A DNA stretch of 64,000 bases from Kitasatospora phosalacinea (GCF_030268885.1 NZ_BSSA01000005.1:62001-126000); one strand, 5' to 3'; positions 42,289 through 53,319 are shown, numbered from the stretch's first letter. Notes: a model not told the origin generated them from the sequence alone. Made by a program: numbers and translations.

Positions 42289-44139
42289 CTACGGCCGGAC
42301 GGGCAGCGCGGACGGCCGCAGCACCGCGACGCCCCGCACGTCGGCGAGCAGCAGCAGGCCCTCCGGGGTCAGGTCGGCGCCGCCCAGCGGCGCACCGGAG
42401 ACGAACGCCGCGACCTGCTCGCCCGTCCGTCCGTCCGCTCCCCGGGTCCACAGCCGCAGGTAGTCGGCGCCGGTGCTGATCCCCAGCGGGGTGGCGGCGC
42501 GCTGCTCCTCACCGGGGCGTGCCACCCGCTCGGGGTCGCACTCCGCCGGTTCACCCGTCAGCACGTCGTAGGCCGCCAACTCCGGCTCCTGGCCCGGACG
42601 GTAGGCCACCAGCAGGCTCTCGCCCGCCGGTCCGACCGCTGCCGTGACCCCGCGCACCCCCGCCAACGGCCGGGCCCAGAGCGTGCGCCACGGCAGCTCC
42701 AGGCCGAACTCCGGCGCGGGCAGGCCGTCCTGGCGGGCGCCGTGCTCCAACAGGGCGGCCCGCAGCCGGGGCCCCAACTGCTGGCGGACGAACAGCGTCG
42801 CCAGCCGCAGCCACGTCCGGCCCAGCGGCGGCAGCTCCGTACCGGCGGCGACCAGGCGCTCGACGGCGGCCCGCAGCCGGACCTGCTCGGCGTGCACCAG
42901 GAACCCCGGGTCCGCCATCAGCTCCGGCAGCACGCCGCCCTCCAGCGCGTGCCCGGCCAGCTGCTCCCGGACGTACGGCGCGGCCCGCGCCCACCGCCCG
43001 GGGCCGTCCCCGTCGAGGGTGGCCAGCAGGGCGCGGGTCAACCGGCGCTGCACCTCGTGGACGGTGCCGCTGAAGCGCTCGCGCAGCTCGGCGGCCAGCG
43101 CCGGGTGCACGATCCGGACGGCCGGGGGCTCCCCCTCCGCCGAGGCCAGGTCGAAGAACGGCAGCAGCAGGTGCTGCCCGCCGGCCAGCGCCGGGCCGAG
43201 GTCCTTGCCCGCGACCGCCGAGGCCAGCGGCGCCCAGAACTCCAGCGGCAGCGGCTCGCCGGGCCCGGACAGGGCCAGCGGGGCCAGCAGGCGGCGCAGC
43301 GTCAGCTCGTCCGTGCCGTGCAGCTCGGCCTGCAGGTCGAGCACGTCACCGACGGTGCGCGGCACCGGCACCGGCCCGCCCGCCGTGTCCGGCCCGTCCG
43401 GCGCGCTGCGCGAGGACCAGGCGGCCAGCCGGACCACCAGCGGACCGTCCGCCGTCCGGGCCAGCTCGGCCGCACCGGCCGGGTCCCGCAGGGAGTACTC
43501 GGCCTGCAGCCGCAGCCCCTCCTCGTCCCGCCACGGCTCCCGGTCCAGGTCGATCACCAGCAGCTGGTCACCGGGCAGCTCCCCGGCCAGCCACCGCGCC
43601 TCGGCCCGGTCCACGTCCGCCAGCAGCCGGACCCCGGGGGCGAGCGCCAGCGGCCGCAGCACCTGCTCGGCGACCAGCGCGGGCTCGCCCGGCCCGGCCA
43701 GCACCCCCGCCCGGTCGACGTCCGCGACCACGACCGCCACCGGCTGCTCGGGCGACCCGATCCCGGCCAGCCGCCCGGCCAGCTCGTCGGCCCGCACCGC
43801 ACCGGGCGCGAAGTGGTCCGCCACCAGCCAGCGCAACTGGAGCGACGTCCGCCCCGCGGCGGCGAACACCGGCGGCGCGGGCAGCCCGCCCGGCGGCACG
43901 GTGGCCGGATCCAGCGCGGCCAGGTCGAACCGCTCCCGCTCGGACGGCTCGCACAGCAGCAGGAACCCGGTCAGCAACCGGGAGCGGCCGCTGCCGGAGC
44001 CGCCCGTGATCAGCACCGTGCGGGGCGCGTCGGCCCCGCCGGAGCGCCAGGCCGCCAGGTCGCGCAACGCCACCGCCCGCCCGCCCACGTACGGATGGGG
44101 CTGGTAGGGCGGGCGGACGGTGGTCGTGGAGTCGGTCAC
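42289..44139 (-). CDS. Large P-loop ATP-binding protein of unknown role
   Basis: 616 residues from GTG 44139. Near the N-terminus TVLITGGSGSGRSRLLTGFL is a Walker A loop and VAVVVADVDRA a possible Walker B. A helical middle with FSGTVHEVQRRLTRALLATL, HALEGGVLPELM and VERLVAAGTELPPLGRTWLR resembles the arm of STAND-type NTPases. The C-terminal 150 residues (AAVGPAGESLLVAYRPGQEP, ADVRGVAVLRPSALP) read as a few beta-propeller-like strands. Many Streptomyces proteins of this form accompany signalling or defence genes, but no effector domain is visible. It reads the same way as ligA, 228 bases downstream of the ligase region's end. Confidence 0.6.
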   Translation of the reverse strand: MTDSTTTVRPPYQPHPYVGGRAVALRDLAAWRSGGADAPRTVLITGGSGSGRSRLLTGFLLLCEPSERERFDLAALDPATVPPGGLPAPPVFAAAGRTSLQLRWLVADHFAPGAVRADELAGRLAGIGSPEQPVAVVVADVDRAGVLAGPGEPALVAEQVLRPLALAPGVRLLADVDRAEARWLAGELPGDQLLVIDLDREPWRDEEGLRLQAEYSLRDPAGAAELARTADGPLVVRLAAWSSRSAPDGPDTAGGPVPVPRTVGDVLDLQAELHGTDELTLRRLLAPLALSGPGEPLPLEFWAPLASAVAGKDLGPALAGGQHLLLPFFDLASAEGEPPAVRIVHPALAAELRERFSGTVHEVQRRLTRALLATLDGDGPGRWARAAPYVREQLAGHALEGGVLPELMADPGFLVHAEQVRLRAAVERLVAAGTELPPLGRTWLRLATLFVRQQLGPRLRAALLEHGARQDGLPAPEFGLELPWRTLWARPLAGVRGVTAAVGPAGESLLVAYRPGQEPELAAYDVLTGEPAECDPERVARPGEEQRAATPLGISTGADYLRLWTRGADGRTGEQVAAFVSGAPLGGADLTPEGLLLLADVRGVAVLRPSALPVRP

Positions 44140-44367
44140 GTCGAGGGCTCTCCGGGACGAGGAACGGTCGGGGAAGCGGGGCGTTCCGTCCTCGGCCCGG
44201 AGGCGTCAGGTGCCGGGTGCGAGGCCGTGACCCCCGGGGGTCGGACGCGGCCGCAGCCGACCAGGTGCAGCTCCCGCTCCTCCGTTCGCGCACCCGCGCA
44301 CGCGCCGACGCCGTCCCCCGTCCCCGAGTCTAGGTCCGGGCGTCGACGCGCCGTCAGCAGCCCCGGC

Positions 44368-46467
44368 TCAGGCCGCCACGGGCAGGTGGTCGGCGAGCAG
44401 GGTGGCGAACTGCTCGGGGTCGAGGACGCGGATGCCCAGCTCCTCGGCCTTGGCGCGCTTGGAGCCGGCCTTCTCGCCCGCGACCAGCAGGGTGGTGCGC
44501 TTGGAGACGGAGGAGGAGGCCCTGCCGCCGGCGCGCTCGATCAGTTCGTTCATCTCGTTGCGGGAGAGGGCGGCCAGCGGGCCGGTCATGGAGCCGGTGA
44601 CGACCACGGCCTCGCCGGCCAGCGGGCCCGCGGGGGCGGCCTGCGCGCCCTCGGCGGTCCCGGTGCCTCCGGCGGCCCCGGCGCCCTCGGCGGTCTCCGC
44701 GGCGGCGGGAGCGGGGGCGGTGGGTTCGGTGACCTGGGTGCCGACACCGAGGGCGGCCAGGCGGTCCAACAGGGCGGAGAGTTCGGCGAGTTCGGAGACG
44801 ACCAGACGGGCCTTCTCCGGGCCGATGCCCTCGACGGCGGCCAGCGTCTCGGCGTCCGCGGCGCGGATCGCGGCCATCGAGCCGAAGTGCGCGGCGATCC
44901 GGCGCGACATGCTGCGGCCGGTGCCGCGCACGCCCAGCGCGCACAGGACCCGGTTGAGCGGGCGGGTGCGGGCGGTCTCGATGGCGGCGAGCAGGTTGTC
45001 GGTGCTGGTGCTGCCCATCCGCTCCAGGGAGAGCAGTTGCTCGCGGGTCAGGGTGAACACGTCCGCCAGGTCGCGGACCAGCCCGGCCTCCACCAGCTGC
45101 ACCGCCCGGGTCGAGCCCAGGCCCTCGATGTCCAGCTGGTCGCGGCCCGCCGCGTAGATGATCGACGCCACCGCCTGGCAGTTGCGGCCCCGCACGCAGC
45201 GCCAGCGCTGCTCGCCGGTGTCGATCGCCTCCCCGCAGCGCGGGCAGGCCGAGGGGAAGACGATCGGCTGCTCCGCGCCGGTACGCTCCTCCACCAGCGG
45301 CGCCTCCACCCGCGGGATCACGTCGCCCGCGCGGTAGACGAACACCCGGTCGCCCAGCATCAGGCCGCGGCGCTCGATGTCGGCCGGGTTGTGCAGCGTC
45401 GCGAAGGACACCGTCACGCCGTCGATCACCACCGGCTCCAGCACGGCGCGCGGCGCGATGATGCCCGTCCGGCCGACCGCCCACTCCACCGCCAGCAGCC
45501 TGGTCACCTTGTGCTCGGCGGCGAGCTTGCGGGCCACCGCCCAGCGCGGCGCCCGCGAACCGGAACCGGCCTGCGCCTGGTCGGCCGCGTCGTCCGCCTT
45601 CACCACCACGCCGTCGATGCCGAACGGCAGCGCGGCCCGCATCCCCGCGATCTCCTCGACCCGCCGCTGCACCTCCTCGACGCTCTCGCAGCGCTGCGGC
45701 GCGGCCGCCGTCGACGCCGCGGTGTTCGCCCCGAGCGCCGCGAGCCGCTCCAGCAGCGCGCTGTGCGCCAGCGCCCCGTCCGCCCCGTCCAGGCCGACCG
45801 CGTCGTAGGCGAAGAACGTCAACTCGATCCGGTACGGCCGGTCCTTGGCCCGCAGGGTGCCCGCCGCGCCGTTGCGCGGGTTGGCGAACGGCACCGCGCC
45901 GTGCGCCGTGCGGATCTCGTTCGCCAGCTCGAACTGGGCGTGCGTCAGCAGGACTTCACCGCGCAGCTCGACGTCGACCGGCTCGGCCAGGACGGCCGGC
46001 AGGCCCAGCACGTCGCCCGCGGTGTGCGTGATGTCCTCGCCCGCGAGGCCGTTGCCGCGCGTCAGCACCTGCCGCAGCGCACCCGCCTCGTACCGGGCCG
46101 CGATCGCCAGCCCGTCCAGCTTCGGCTCCACGCACCACCCGGCCGGGGCCCGGCCCAGTCGCCGCTCCAACGAGGCCGCCCAGTCCGCGAGTTCCTCCCC
46201 CGAGAACACGTTGTCGAGCGAGAGCATCGGCACCGAGTGCGGGACGTCCCCCTCCGCGGCGCCGCCCGCGACCTTGCCGGTCGGCGACTGCTCCGACAGC
46301 TCCTCCGGGTGCTCCTGCTCGTACGCGGCGATCGCCCGCACCAGCGCGTCGTACTCGTCGTCCCCGAGCGTCGTCGTCCCGTCCGCGTAGTAGGCGGCGG
46401 CGGCCCGGGTGGCAGTGGCAACGGCGTCGGCGTAGTCGCCGGAAGTGAGCAGGGCGGCGTTGTTCAT
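44368..46467 (-). CDS. ligA: NAD-dependent DNA ligase
   Basis: 699 residues; ATG 46467. Full LigA plan: Ia domain, adenylation domain with Lys116 in [17 protein letters not shown] fold, zinc finger ([17 protein letters not shown], then NC), helix-hairpin-helix repeats ([40 protein letters not shown]) and a C-terminal BRCT domain ([20 protein letters not shown]). An Ala/Pro/Glu/Gly-rich insertion precedes BRCT. It joins DNA nicks using NAD. The surroundings (P-loop protein, surface vWA protein) are not those of the usual housekeeping ligA, so it may be a second copy; only a genome search would tell. Confidence 0.93.
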   Translation of the reverse strand: MNNAALLTSGDYADAVATATRAAAAYYADGTTTLGDDEYDALVRAIAAYEQEHPEELSEQSPTGKVAGGAAEGDVPHSVPMLSLDNVFSGEELADWAASLERRLGRAPAGWCVEPKLDGLAIAARYEAGALRQVLTRGNGLAGEDITHTAGDVLGLPAVLAEPVDVELRGEVLLTHAQFELANEIRTAHGAVPFANPRNGAAGTLRAKDRPYRIELTFFAYDAVGLDGADGALAHSALLERLAALGANTAASTAAAPQRCESVEEVQRRVEEIAGMRAALPFGIDGVVVKADDAADQAQAGSGSRAPRWAVARKLAAEHKVTRLLAVEWAVGRTGIIAPRAVLEPVVIDGVTVSFATLHNPADIERRGLMLGDRVFVYRAGDVIPRVEAPLVEERTGAEQPIVFPSACPRCGEAIDTGEQRWRCVRGRNCQAVASIIYAAGRDQLDIEGLGSTRAVQLVEAGLVRDLADVFTLTREQLLSLERMGSTSTDNLLAAIETARTRPLNRVLCALGVRGTGRSMSRRIAAHFGSMAAIRAADAETLAAVEGIGPEKARLVVSELAELSALLDRLAALGVGTQVTEPTAPAPAAAETAEGAGAAGGTGTAEGAQAAPAGPLAGEAVVVTGSMTGPLAALSRNEMNELIERAGGRASSSVSKRTTLLVAGEKAGSKRAKAEELGIRVLDPEQFATLLADHLPVAA

Positions 46468-46535
46468 GACCGTTATTCTTCCGCCCGGTACTGACAACCG
46501 ACCGTTTCCCGCGGGGCGGTTGCCGCCCCCCCGGA

Positions 46536-48650
46536 TCAGTCGCCGTCCCGGCGCCGCCGGACCAGCCGGGCGCGGACCGCCAGCAGGGCCAGGCCCGCGA
46601 GGACGGCCGCCCCGGCGGCCGGGAGCAGCGCCGCGGCGCCCCCGCCGCCGGTGGCCGCGAGGTGTCCGCCGCCCGGGGGAGTCGGCGCGGCGGGGGACGG
46701 CGAGGGGGACGGCGACGGGGTGCGGTGGTCGCACTCGACGGTGTTGGTGACCTCGGCCCGGGTGTGCGCGGAGTCGAGCGCGAGCGCGCTGCCCAGCGGC
46801 AGGTCGACGGGGGCGCCGTTCAGCGCGGTGATCCGCCGGTCGGTCAACCGGCAGGCGGGATCGGCCAGTTGGACCTGCTCGTCGACGGTGGCCCGGTCGC
46901 CGACCCGGTAGCCGGTGCGCGCCGCGCCCCACGGCTGCGGCGAGGCGGCGGCGCCGGACGGGCCGGTCAGCGAGGCGGTGGCGGTGAACCCGGCGGGCTG
47001 GGTGCCCTCCGGGTGGGTGGTGCCGTCGATCCGCCAGGTCTTGTCCACCGTCAGGTCGGCCGCGGCGACCGGGCGGTTGTAGACCGTGCAGCTGACCGCG
47101 GCCAGCCGGGGCAGGTCCAGGGCGAAGCCGGGGCGGTCGGCCGACCCGGTGTCCGCGACCTCCACCGGCTGCCCGGTGTCGAGGTTGACGCAGACCGCGT
47201 TCCTGCCGCCCTGGGTGACCAACTCGTAGCCCTCGTGCTGGAGTTCACTGATGTCCAGGGCCGCGGACGGCAGCTCGCCCAGCTCCGGCTGGAAGACCAC
47301 CGACCCCGTCCCGTCGTCCGTCGTGGTGCGCTCCTCCGGCAGCCCGCCGACCCCCGGCGTCCGGCCGGTCGCGGTGAACGTCCAGCCCGCCGGGGCGTTC
47401 ACCGCACCCGTGGTGTCCTCGCCCGTCGTCCCGGCCGGGACGAGCTGCTTGACCACCGTCACGCTGTTGTCGCAGTGCGTCAGCGCCAGGTCGTGCAACT
47501 GCTGCCCGGCGGTGGCGAAGTCCTTGGTCTGGAAGTAGTCGGCGGCCGTCAGGTCGCCGCCCTCGGTGTACGCGGTCGGCCCCGAGAGCGCCCGCAGGTT
47601 CAGCCCGGAGTCGCCCTCGACGCCCTTGCCGACGCCCAGCGCGATCAGCCGACTGCCCTTCGCCTTCACCGAGTTGGCGGAGAAGATGCCGTTCTCGACG
47701 TCCCGGAAGTGGGTGTTCGAGCCGTCGCCCTGCCCGTCGTCGGCGAACCGGGTCGGATTGCCGTCGGTCAGCACCACCACCGCGTCGTACGCCGGCGCGG
47801 CCCGCGCCACCGACCACAGCGCGGTGTCCCAGTTGGTGCCCTTGCCCAGCGTCCAGTCCGCGTACAGCGACTTGAACTCCGCCGCGCCCGCGGGGGTCGA
47901 CACCGGGTGCAGCTCGGGATGGTTCGCCGCCCCACTGGTTGCCGGGGACGCCTGGTCGAAGGAGAACACCGCCAGCCGGGAGGGCGTGCCCGTCAGCGCG
48001 TCCGTGAAGCGGTCCGCGGCCGCCTTCAGGAACGGCAGCTCGCCGCCGACCGAGGCCGACAGGTCCAGCACCAGGGCCACGTCCAGCCCGCACCGGGCGG
48101 GCAGCGGCGGGTTGTTCCGCGAGTCCTGCCACACCCCGCCGGAGGCGGTCGGCAGGTTCTTGTAGTCGTCGCTGACCATGAAGTCGGCGGTCGACCGGTA
48201 CGTGTTCCCGGCGGCGAGCGCCGGGGTGCGGAACGCGTACGGCGAGCGGACCGAGCCCGAGCCGCTGCCCGGCCCCGTCCGCAGCACCGGGTTGGCGAAC
48301 CAGCCCGCCGGGGCCCCGCCGTCCAGCTGCCGGACCGTCAGCTCGCGGCCCGCGTTCGCCCCGCCCGGGCCGGTGTCCGGCACCGTGAAGGAGCAGTCCC
48401 CGGCGGAGTCCGAGACGCACACGCCCCATCCCGGGTCGACCGGCACCGCGTCCCCCGCCGCCGCGAACAGCCCCAGCCGGACGCCCGCCAGCGGGCCGAC
48501 GGACTGCGCACCCGTCCGGTCCCCGCCGGTGCGCACCGTCACCACCGCCTCGCCCGCCCCGGGCGCGGGCACGGCCGCCGGGGCCGCGCCCACAGCGCCC
48601 AGCACGGCCAGTGCGGCCAGGGCGGAAGCCGTCGTGGTGGCCCGTGGCAT
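46536..48650 (-). CDS. Cell-wall-anchored vWA-domain surface protein (LAxTG sorting signal)
   Basis: 704 residues. Signal peptide (about 1-28); a beta-rich N-terminal domain (SpaA-like, to about 185); a vWA domain with complete MIDAS D196-x-S198-x-S200 ([13 protein letters not shown]), [13 protein letters not shown] and LIALGVGKG; then two Cna/SpaA-like beta domains; a Pro/Ser stretch; and a C-terminal sorting signal LAATG, hydrophobic helix and RRRR. LAxTG is the class E sortase motif of actinomycetes. The architecture fits a pilus-tip-like or adhesive wall protein. No sortase or backbone pilin gene is adjacent. Cys pairs in the N-terminal domain suggest disulfides. Confidence 0.86.
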   Translation of the reverse strand: MPRATTTASALAALAVLGAVGAAPAAVPAPGAGEAVVTVRTGGDRTGAQSVGPLAGVRLGLFAAAGDAVPVDPGWGVCVSDSAGDCSFTVPDTGPGGANAGRELTVRQLDGGAPAGWFANPVLRTGPGSGSGSVRSPYAFRTPALAAGNTYRSTADFMVSDDYKNLPTASGGVWQDSRNNPPLPARCGLDVALVLDLSASVGGELPFLKAAADRFTDALTGTPSRLAVFSFDQASPATSGAANHPELHPVSTPAGAAEFKSLYADWTLGKGTNWDTALWSVARAAPAYDAVVVLTDGNPTRFADDGQGDGSNTHFRDVENGIFSANSVKAKGSRLIALGVGKGVEGDSGLNLRALSGPTAYTEGGDLTAADYFQTKDFATAGQQLHDLALTHCDNSVTVVKQLVPAGTTGEDTTGAVNAPAGWTFTATGRTPGVGGLPEERTTTDDGTGSVVFQPELGELPSAALDISELQHEGYELVTQGGRNAVCVNLDTGQPVEVADTGSADRPGFALDLPRLAAVSCTVYNRPVAAADLTVDKTWRIDGTTHPEGTQPAGFTATASLTGPSGAAASPQPWGAARTGYRVGDRATVDEQVQLADPACRLTDRRITALNGAPVDLPLGSALALDSAHTRAEVTNTVECDHRTPSPSPSPSPAAPTPPGGGHLAATGGGGAAALLPAAGAAVLAGLALLAVRARLVRRRRDGD

Positions 48651-48774
48651 GGTCGGTCCTCTCGTCGCACCGCAGGGGTCACCCGGACGCTACGTCGCCC
48701 CCGCCCGCACGCCCCGGACGCCACGCGGAGAGGTCACCGGAGCGGGCGCGCGAACGGGCCGGGGGCGGCGCCCG

Positions 48775-49344
48775 TCAGCCGACCCAGCGGGTGGGGAGGT
48801 CGGCGTGCAGGGCGGCGAGGTCGGCGGGGGTGCGGGCGGTGGCGTGCAGCCAGGAGTGCGGGCCGGGGCCGTCGTGGCGGAGCAGGCGGCCGGGTGCGGC
48901 GTACCAGCGGATCGGGGAGTCGGCCCAGCTGGCCCACATCGGGTGGTCGGGGAGGGGGAGACGGGTGTGCCGGGCGTGCAGGACGGGCAGCAGGGCGGGC
49001 GGGAGTTCGCAGGCGTCGTAGTGCGGGGAGCCGAGCAGGAACTCGGTGAGGACGAGTTCGACCCAGGCCAGTGACATCCGCGGCAGGAAGGGGGACCAGC
49101 CGTCGCCCGCGTCCACCAGCACCGGCGGGTCGTCCCGGTCGGGGGCGGAGAGCGGGAGGCCCCAGAACGCGCAGCCCTGGTTCTCCTCGCGGAAGACGAG
49201 CATCCCGTCGTCCGCCGTCTCGTCGACGCGCTCGACGTACAGCCCGGACGGCGGGAGCAGCGCGTCCTGGGTGCGGGTCAGGTCGTCCCGGCGGCCGAAC
49301 AGGGCGTAGCCGGAGCGCAGGGCGGCAGGTAGCGGGAAGCCCAA
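48775..49344 (-). CDS. SMI1/KNR4-like protein with no usable normal start
   Basis: From TTG 49344 the product is 189 residues, but that codon falls inside the family motif ATAEARLGFPLPAALRSGYA, and matching sequence (HSPAQALEFVRWLAAAWTD) continues upstream in frame to about 49512. No ATG, GTG or TTG exists in that upstream part. A CTG at 49512 touches the bioD stop, so coupled CTG initiation, or loss of the start, is possible. SMI1/KNR4 (SUKH) proteins are often immunity proteins. The remainder, MSLAWVELVLTEFLLG and PPALLPVLHARHTRLP, is intact. Confidence 0.66.
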   Translation of the reverse strand: MGFPLPAALRSGYALFGRRDDLTRTQDALLPPSGLYVERVDETADDGMLVFREENQGCAFWGLPLSAPDRDDPPVLVDAGDGWSPFLPRMSLAWVELVLTEFLLGSPHYDACELPPALLPVLHARHTRLPLPDHPMWASWADSPIRWYAAPGRLLRHDGPGPHSWLHATARTPADLAALHADLPTRWVG

Positions 49345-49508
49345 CCGGGCTTCGGCGGTGGCGAGTTCGGCCTCGGGGCAGCCGTCCGCGGGGGCCAGCG
49401 GGCGGTCCGTCCAGGCGGCGGCCAGCCAGCGGACGAACTCCAGGGCCTGCGCGGGGGAGTGCAGGCCCGCGCGCAGGGCGAGGGAGGCGTCGGGGGCGGG
49501 GCCGTCTA

Positions 49509-50237
49509 TCAGGCCGGGTGGGCGGCGGCGAAGGCGGCGGCGTCCCAGCGGCCGCCCAGGGCCGGGGCCAGGGCCGCGGCGGCGAAGGGGCGGAAGGTGG
49601 CGGGGGTGTGGGCGGCGGCGCCGGACGGGAGGGCGCCGAGCAGGGGGGCTCCGGCGGCGGTGGGGAGGTCGGCGAGGTTGCAGCGGGTGGCGAGGTCGGG
49701 CTCGGCGGGCCAGCAGCCGATGACCGTGCCGCGCAGCGGCAGGCCGCGGTGGTGCAGGGCCTCGGCGGTGAGCGCGGTGGCGTTCAGGGTGCCCAGGCCG
49801 GCCGCCGCGACGAGCAGGAACTCGACGTCCAGGCCCAGGAGCCGGCAGGCGAGGGCGAAGTCGGCGAGGGTGTGCCCCTGCTCGTCGTAGCGGACCAGCA
49901 GCCCGCCCGCGCCCTCGACCAGGACGGTGCGGTGCTCGGCGGCGAGTCCGGCGACGGCCTTGGCGACGTCCGCGGGGTCCAGCGGCGGCAGCCCGGCCCG
50001 GCGGGCCGCCGTCTCCGGGGCGAGCGGCTCCGGGTAGCGCGCCAGCTCGACCGGGCGCACCAGCGGCCCGGCCAGCCGGGCGACCTCGTCCGCGTCCCCC
50101 GGCTCGTCCGGCCCGAGCCCGGTCTGGCCGGGCTTGAGCACCGCGACCGGCTCGGAGCAGAGCGCGGCGACCGCGGCGGTGGTGAGGGTCTTGCCGACCT
50201 CGGTGCCGGTGCCGGTGACGAAGAGGACGGGTGACAT
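49509..50237 (-). CDS. bioD: Dethiobiotin synthetase
   Basis: 242 residues; ATG 50237 with GGAGCACC upstream. P-loop [24 protein letters not shown] substrate loop, [14 protein letters not shown] and the Thr/Asn stretch [11 protein letters not shown], all typical of BioD. It closes the ureido ring of dethiobiotin from diaminopelargonate, CO2 and ATP in the step before biotin synthase. It is third in bioB-bioA-bioD, 170 bases after bioA; that gap contains a GGTGGCCC repeat. The C-terminal 30 residues are Ala-rich. Confidence 0.95.
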   Translation of the reverse strand: MSPVLFVTGTGTEVGKTLTTAAVAALCSEPVAVLKPGQTGLGPDEPGDADEVARLAGPLVRPVELARYPEPLAPETAARRAGLPPLDPADVAKAVAGLAAEHRTVLVEGAGGLLVRYDEQGHTLADFALACRLLGLDVEFLLVAAAGLGTLNATALTAEALHHRGLPLRGTVIGCWPAEPDLATRCNLADLPTAAGAPLLGALPSGAAAHTPATFRPFAAAALAPALGGRWDAAAFAAAHPA

Positions 50238-50407
50238 GGTGCGGTGCTCCTGGCTGGGGGTGGTGGGGGAGGGGGACGAGGACGGGAAGCAGATCGGCGA
50301 CAGCGGCGGACCGCCCGACCCGTCCTGCCCGGTGGCCCGGTGGCCCGGTGGCCCGGTGGGCATGAGGGCAACGGGGAGCGCGGGGCCACCGGGCGCGGGC
50401 GCGGCGC

Positions 50408-51742
50408 CTAGCCGGTGGCGGCGGACGAGGCGGTCGAGGCGGCGGCCGCGGCGGCGACCGCCCGGCCGATCGCGGCGAGGTCCTCGTCCCCGGTGACGAA
50501 CGGCGGCATGGTGTAGATCAGGTCGCGGAACGGCCGCAGCCACACGCCCTGCTCGGTGGCGGCCGCGGTGGCCGCCGCCATGTCCACGGGCGCGTCCAAC
50601 TGGACCACGCCGATCGCGCCCAGCACCCGGACGTCCGCGACCCCGGGCCGCCCGGCGCACGGGGCGAGCGCGGCGCGCAGACCGGTCTCGATCCGCCGCA
50701 CCTCGGCGCGCCAGTCCTGCTCCAGCAGCAGGTCGATCGAGGCGTTGGCGACGGCCGCGGCCAGCGGGTTGCCCATGAAGGTCGGGCCGTGCGCCAGCAC
50801 CGGGACCTCGCCGCGCGAGATGCCCTCGGCGACCCGGCCGGTGCACAGCGTGGCGGCCAGGGTCAGGTAGCCGCCGGTCAGCGCCTTGCCCAGGCACATC
50901 ACGTCGGGGGAGACGCCCGCGTGGTCGGCGGCGAAGAGCTCGCCGGTGCGGCCGAAGCCGGTGGCGATCTCGTCGAAGACCAGCAGCACGTCGTGCGCGT
51001 CGCACAGCTCCCGCAGCGCACGCAGGTACGCGGGGCTGTGGAAGCGCATCCCGCCCGCGCCCTGCACGACCGGTTCGACGATCACGGCGGCGAGTTCCCC
51101 CGCGTGCTGCTCGACCAGCCCGGCCAGGTGCGCGAGGTACGCCGGGTCGGCGGGGGCGTCGTACCCGGCGGGCGGCTCGTCGGCGAACAGCTGCCGGGGC
51201 AGCACCCCGCCCCACAGGTGGTGCATCCCGCCCTCGGGGTCGCACACCGACATCGGGTGGAAGGTGTCGCCGTGGTAGCCGCCGCGCCAGGTCAGCACCC
51301 GGTGCTTCTCCGGGCGGCCGAGCGAGCGCCAGTACTGCAGGCACATCTTCAGCGCGACCTCGACCGACACCGAACCGGAGTCGGCGAGGAACACGTGCTG
51401 CAGCGGCTCGGGCGTCAACTCGACGAGCTTGACCGCCAGTTCGACGGCAGGGCGGTGGGTCAGCCCGCCGAACATGACGTGGCTCATCGAGTCGAGCTGG
51501 GTGCGCACCGCGGCGTCCAGCACCGGGTGACGGTAGCCGTGGACCGCCGCCCACCAGGACGACATGCCGTCGACCAGCTCCCGGTGCCCGCCCACGGGTT
51601 CGGCCAGCCGCAGGCGCACGCCCGCGGCCGACTCCACCACGAGGGGACGGGACGTCCCCGGCATCGGACCGTACGGGTGCCAGACGTGCGCCCGGTCCAG
51701 GTCGAGCAACTGCGCTGCGTCCACGGTGTGCTGACGGGCCAT
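50408..51742 (-). CDS. bioA: Adenosylmethionine-8-amino-7-oxononanoate aminotransferase
   Basis: 444 residues. PLP fold-type I aminotransferase of the BioA group: [11 protein letters not shown] and [20 protein letters not shown] at the N-terminus, [53 protein letters not shown] and catalytic Lys in [17 protein letters not shown]. It uses S-adenosylmethionine as amino donor to make diaminopelargonate. Its ATG overlaps the bioB stop (TGATG), so it is translationally coupled. An Ala/Ser-rich tail ends the protein. Confidence 0.96.
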   Translation of the reverse strand: MARQHTVDAAQLLDLDRAHVWHPYGPMPGTSRPLVVESAAGVRLRLAEPVGGHRELVDGMSSWWAAVHGYRHPVLDAAVRTQLDSMSHVMFGGLTHRPAVELAVKLVELTPEPLQHVFLADSGSVSVEVALKMCLQYWRSLGRPEKHRVLTWRGGYHGDTFHPMSVCDPEGGMHHLWGGVLPRQLFADEPPAGYDAPADPAYLAHLAGLVEQHAGELAAVIVEPVVQGAGGMRFHSPAYLRALRELCDAHDVLLVFDEIATGFGRTGELFAADHAGVSPDVMCLGKALTGGYLTLAATLCTGRVAEGISRGEVPVLAHGPTFMGNPLAAAVANASIDLLLEQDWRAEVRRIETGLRAALAPCAGRPGVADVRVLGAIGVVQLDAPVDMAAATAAATEQGVWLRPFRDLIYTMPPFVTGDEDLAAIGRAVAAAAAASTASSAATG

Positions 51743-52989
51743 CAGGCGTTCGGCGCCAGCTCGGTGCCGGCGCCGCGGCGGCGCACCCGGACCAGGTCGG
51801 TGCGCGCCTCGTCCTCGGTGCCCGCGGCCCTGGTGCCCGCGGACTCGACGTCCGCGGTCTCGACGGCCTCCGGCGCCTCGCCGTGGCCGCCGCAGACGGT
51901 GCCGCAAGCGGTGCCGCAGCCGCCGCCCGTCCCGCAGGCGCCCTCCTCCTGGTGGCCGCCGCAGCCGCCGCCCGCGGCGGCGTGGGCGCGGTGGCGGGGG
52001 AGGGTGGTCTGCTCGGCGCCCTCCACCTCGAAACCGGCGTCCTTGATCATGTCGAGGTCGGCCTGCCCGGCCTGGCCCTCGCTGGTCAGGTAGTCGCCCA
52101 GGAAGATCGAGTTGGCGATGTGCAGGCCCAGCGGCTGCATCGAGCGCAGGTGCACCTCGCGGCCACCGGCGATCCGCACCTCGATGTCGGGGCAGACGAA
52201 CCGGACCATCGCCAGGATCCGCAGGCAGCGCTGCGGGGTGAGGTTCCACTCCTCGGCGAGCGGGGTGCCCTCGAACGGGATCAGGAAGTTCACCGGCACC
52301 GAGTCCGGGTCCAGCTCGCGCAGCGCGAACACCACGTCGACCAGGTCCTCGTCGCTCTCGCCCATGCCCGCGATCAGCCCCGAGCAGGCGGACAGGCCCG
52401 CGCCGTGCGCCTTGGCGACGGTGTCGACCCGGTCCGCGTAGGTGTGGGTGGTGGTGATGTCGCCGTAGGTGGACTCGGAGGTGTTCAGGTTGTGGTTGTA
52501 CGCGTCGGCCCCGGCCGCCTTCAGCCGCTCGGCCTGGTTGTCGGAGAGCAGGCCCAGGCAGGCGCAGACCTCGACGCTCGCGTCCGCGTCCTTGATCGCC
52601 GCGATGGTGTCCGCGACCCGGTCGATGTCGCGGTCCGTCGGGCCGCGCCCGCTCGCCACCAGGCAGACCCGCTTCGCCCCGCCCGCGACGCCCGCGGCCG
52701 CCGCCTCGGCGGCCTGGTCCGGCTTCAGCCAGGTGTACTTGAGGATCTCCGCCTTCGAGCCGAGGCGCTGCGAGCAGTACGAGCAGTCCTCCGGGCACAG
52801 GCCGCTCTTCAGGTTCACCAGGTAGTTGAGCTTCACCCGGCGGCCGAACCACTGCCGGCGCACCCGGCCGGCGGCCGCGACCACGTCCAGCAACTGGTCG
52901 TCGGTGGTGGCCAGCACGGCCAGCGCCTCCTCCCGGGTGGGCAGTTCCCGGCGAAGGCCCTTGTCGGTCAGGATGTCGAGGAGGTCCAT
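51742..52989 (-). CDS. bioB: Biotin synthase with a cysteine-rich C-terminal tail
   Basis: 415 residues. Radical SAM enzyme with C65-x3-C69-x2-C72 (CPEDCSYC) binding the 4Fe-4S cluster, [36 protein letters not shown], and the 2Fe-2S ligand region. It inserts sulfur into dethiobiotin. Usual BioB proteins end near residue 335-345; this one adds about 70 residues that include CGG, ACGTGGGCGTACG and CGGHG, with seven or more Cys. Cys-rich tails are seen in some actinobacterial BioB proteins and may help cluster supply. First gene of the bio operon. Confidence 0.95.
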   Translation of the reverse strand: MDLLDILTDKGLRRELPTREEALAVLATTDDQLLDVVAAAGRVRRQWFGRRVKLNYLVNLKSGLCPEDCSYCSQRLGSKAEILKYTWLKPDQAAEAAAAGVAGGAKRVCLVASGRGPTDRDIDRVADTIAAIKDADASVEVCACLGLLSDNQAERLKAAGADAYNHNLNTSESTYGDITTTHTYADRVDTVAKAHGAGLSACSGLIAGMGESDEDLVDVVFALRELDPDSVPVNFLIPFEGTPLAEEWNLTPQRCLRILAMVRFVCPDIEVRIAGGREVHLRSMQPLGLHIANSIFLGDYLTSEGQAGQADLDMIKDAGFEVEGAEQTTLPRHRAHAAAGGGCGGHQEEGACGTGGGCGTACGTVCGGHGEAPEAVETADVESAGTRAAGTEDEARTDLVRVRRRGAGTELAPNA

Positions 52990-53319
52990 GGCCCGATCCT
53001 GCCCGGGCCGCCCCGACGTCCGCCAGAGGGAACCCGCCAGAAGATCGCCCGAAGGCTGTGCCGGTTGTCACAACACGGCCCCAACCTGCCGTTTCGCCGA
53101 CCACCGGCCGCCCGGAGCGGCGCCGGGGGCGCAGGAGAGATGCGTCACACAGCGTAGCGGGGGGGTCGGACCGGCGCGCGGGCGAACCGGAGCGGGGGCG
53201 GCCCGGAGCAGCCGGGCGAACCGAGCGCGCGGACGAACCGGGGCGCGCGGACGACCAGAAGTACGCGGACGTCCGACCCGAAGGAACGACCGTCCGATCA
53301 ACTGCTTACAATCTGCGCC
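52990..53319. other. Intergenic region upstream of bioB and the membrane protein gene
   Basis: Should hold divergent promoters. TTGTCACAA (about 53067-53075) is a small palindrome near the bioB side. From 53170 to 53275 a degenerate GCGCGGACGAACCGG-type unit recurs. TACAAT at 53307-53312 sits 7 bases before the next ATG, a good -10 for a leaderless transcript. No known biotin-regulator site was recognised. Confidence 0.45.

Noticed and set aside
42742-46494. 1,250-codon open frame antisense to the P-loop and ligase genes
   Set aside because: Shadow frame rich in Arg/Gln/Pro/Gly; no recognisable domain, while the opposite strand encodes complete known proteins.
50330-50365. GGTGGCCC tandem repeat between bioA and bioD as a regulatory element
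   Set aside because: Three short units in very GC-rich DNA with no symmetry; likely slippage.
53067-53075. TTGTCACAA palindrome as a biotin-regulator site
   Set aside because: It matches no known BirA or BioQ consensus and is too short to support a claim.
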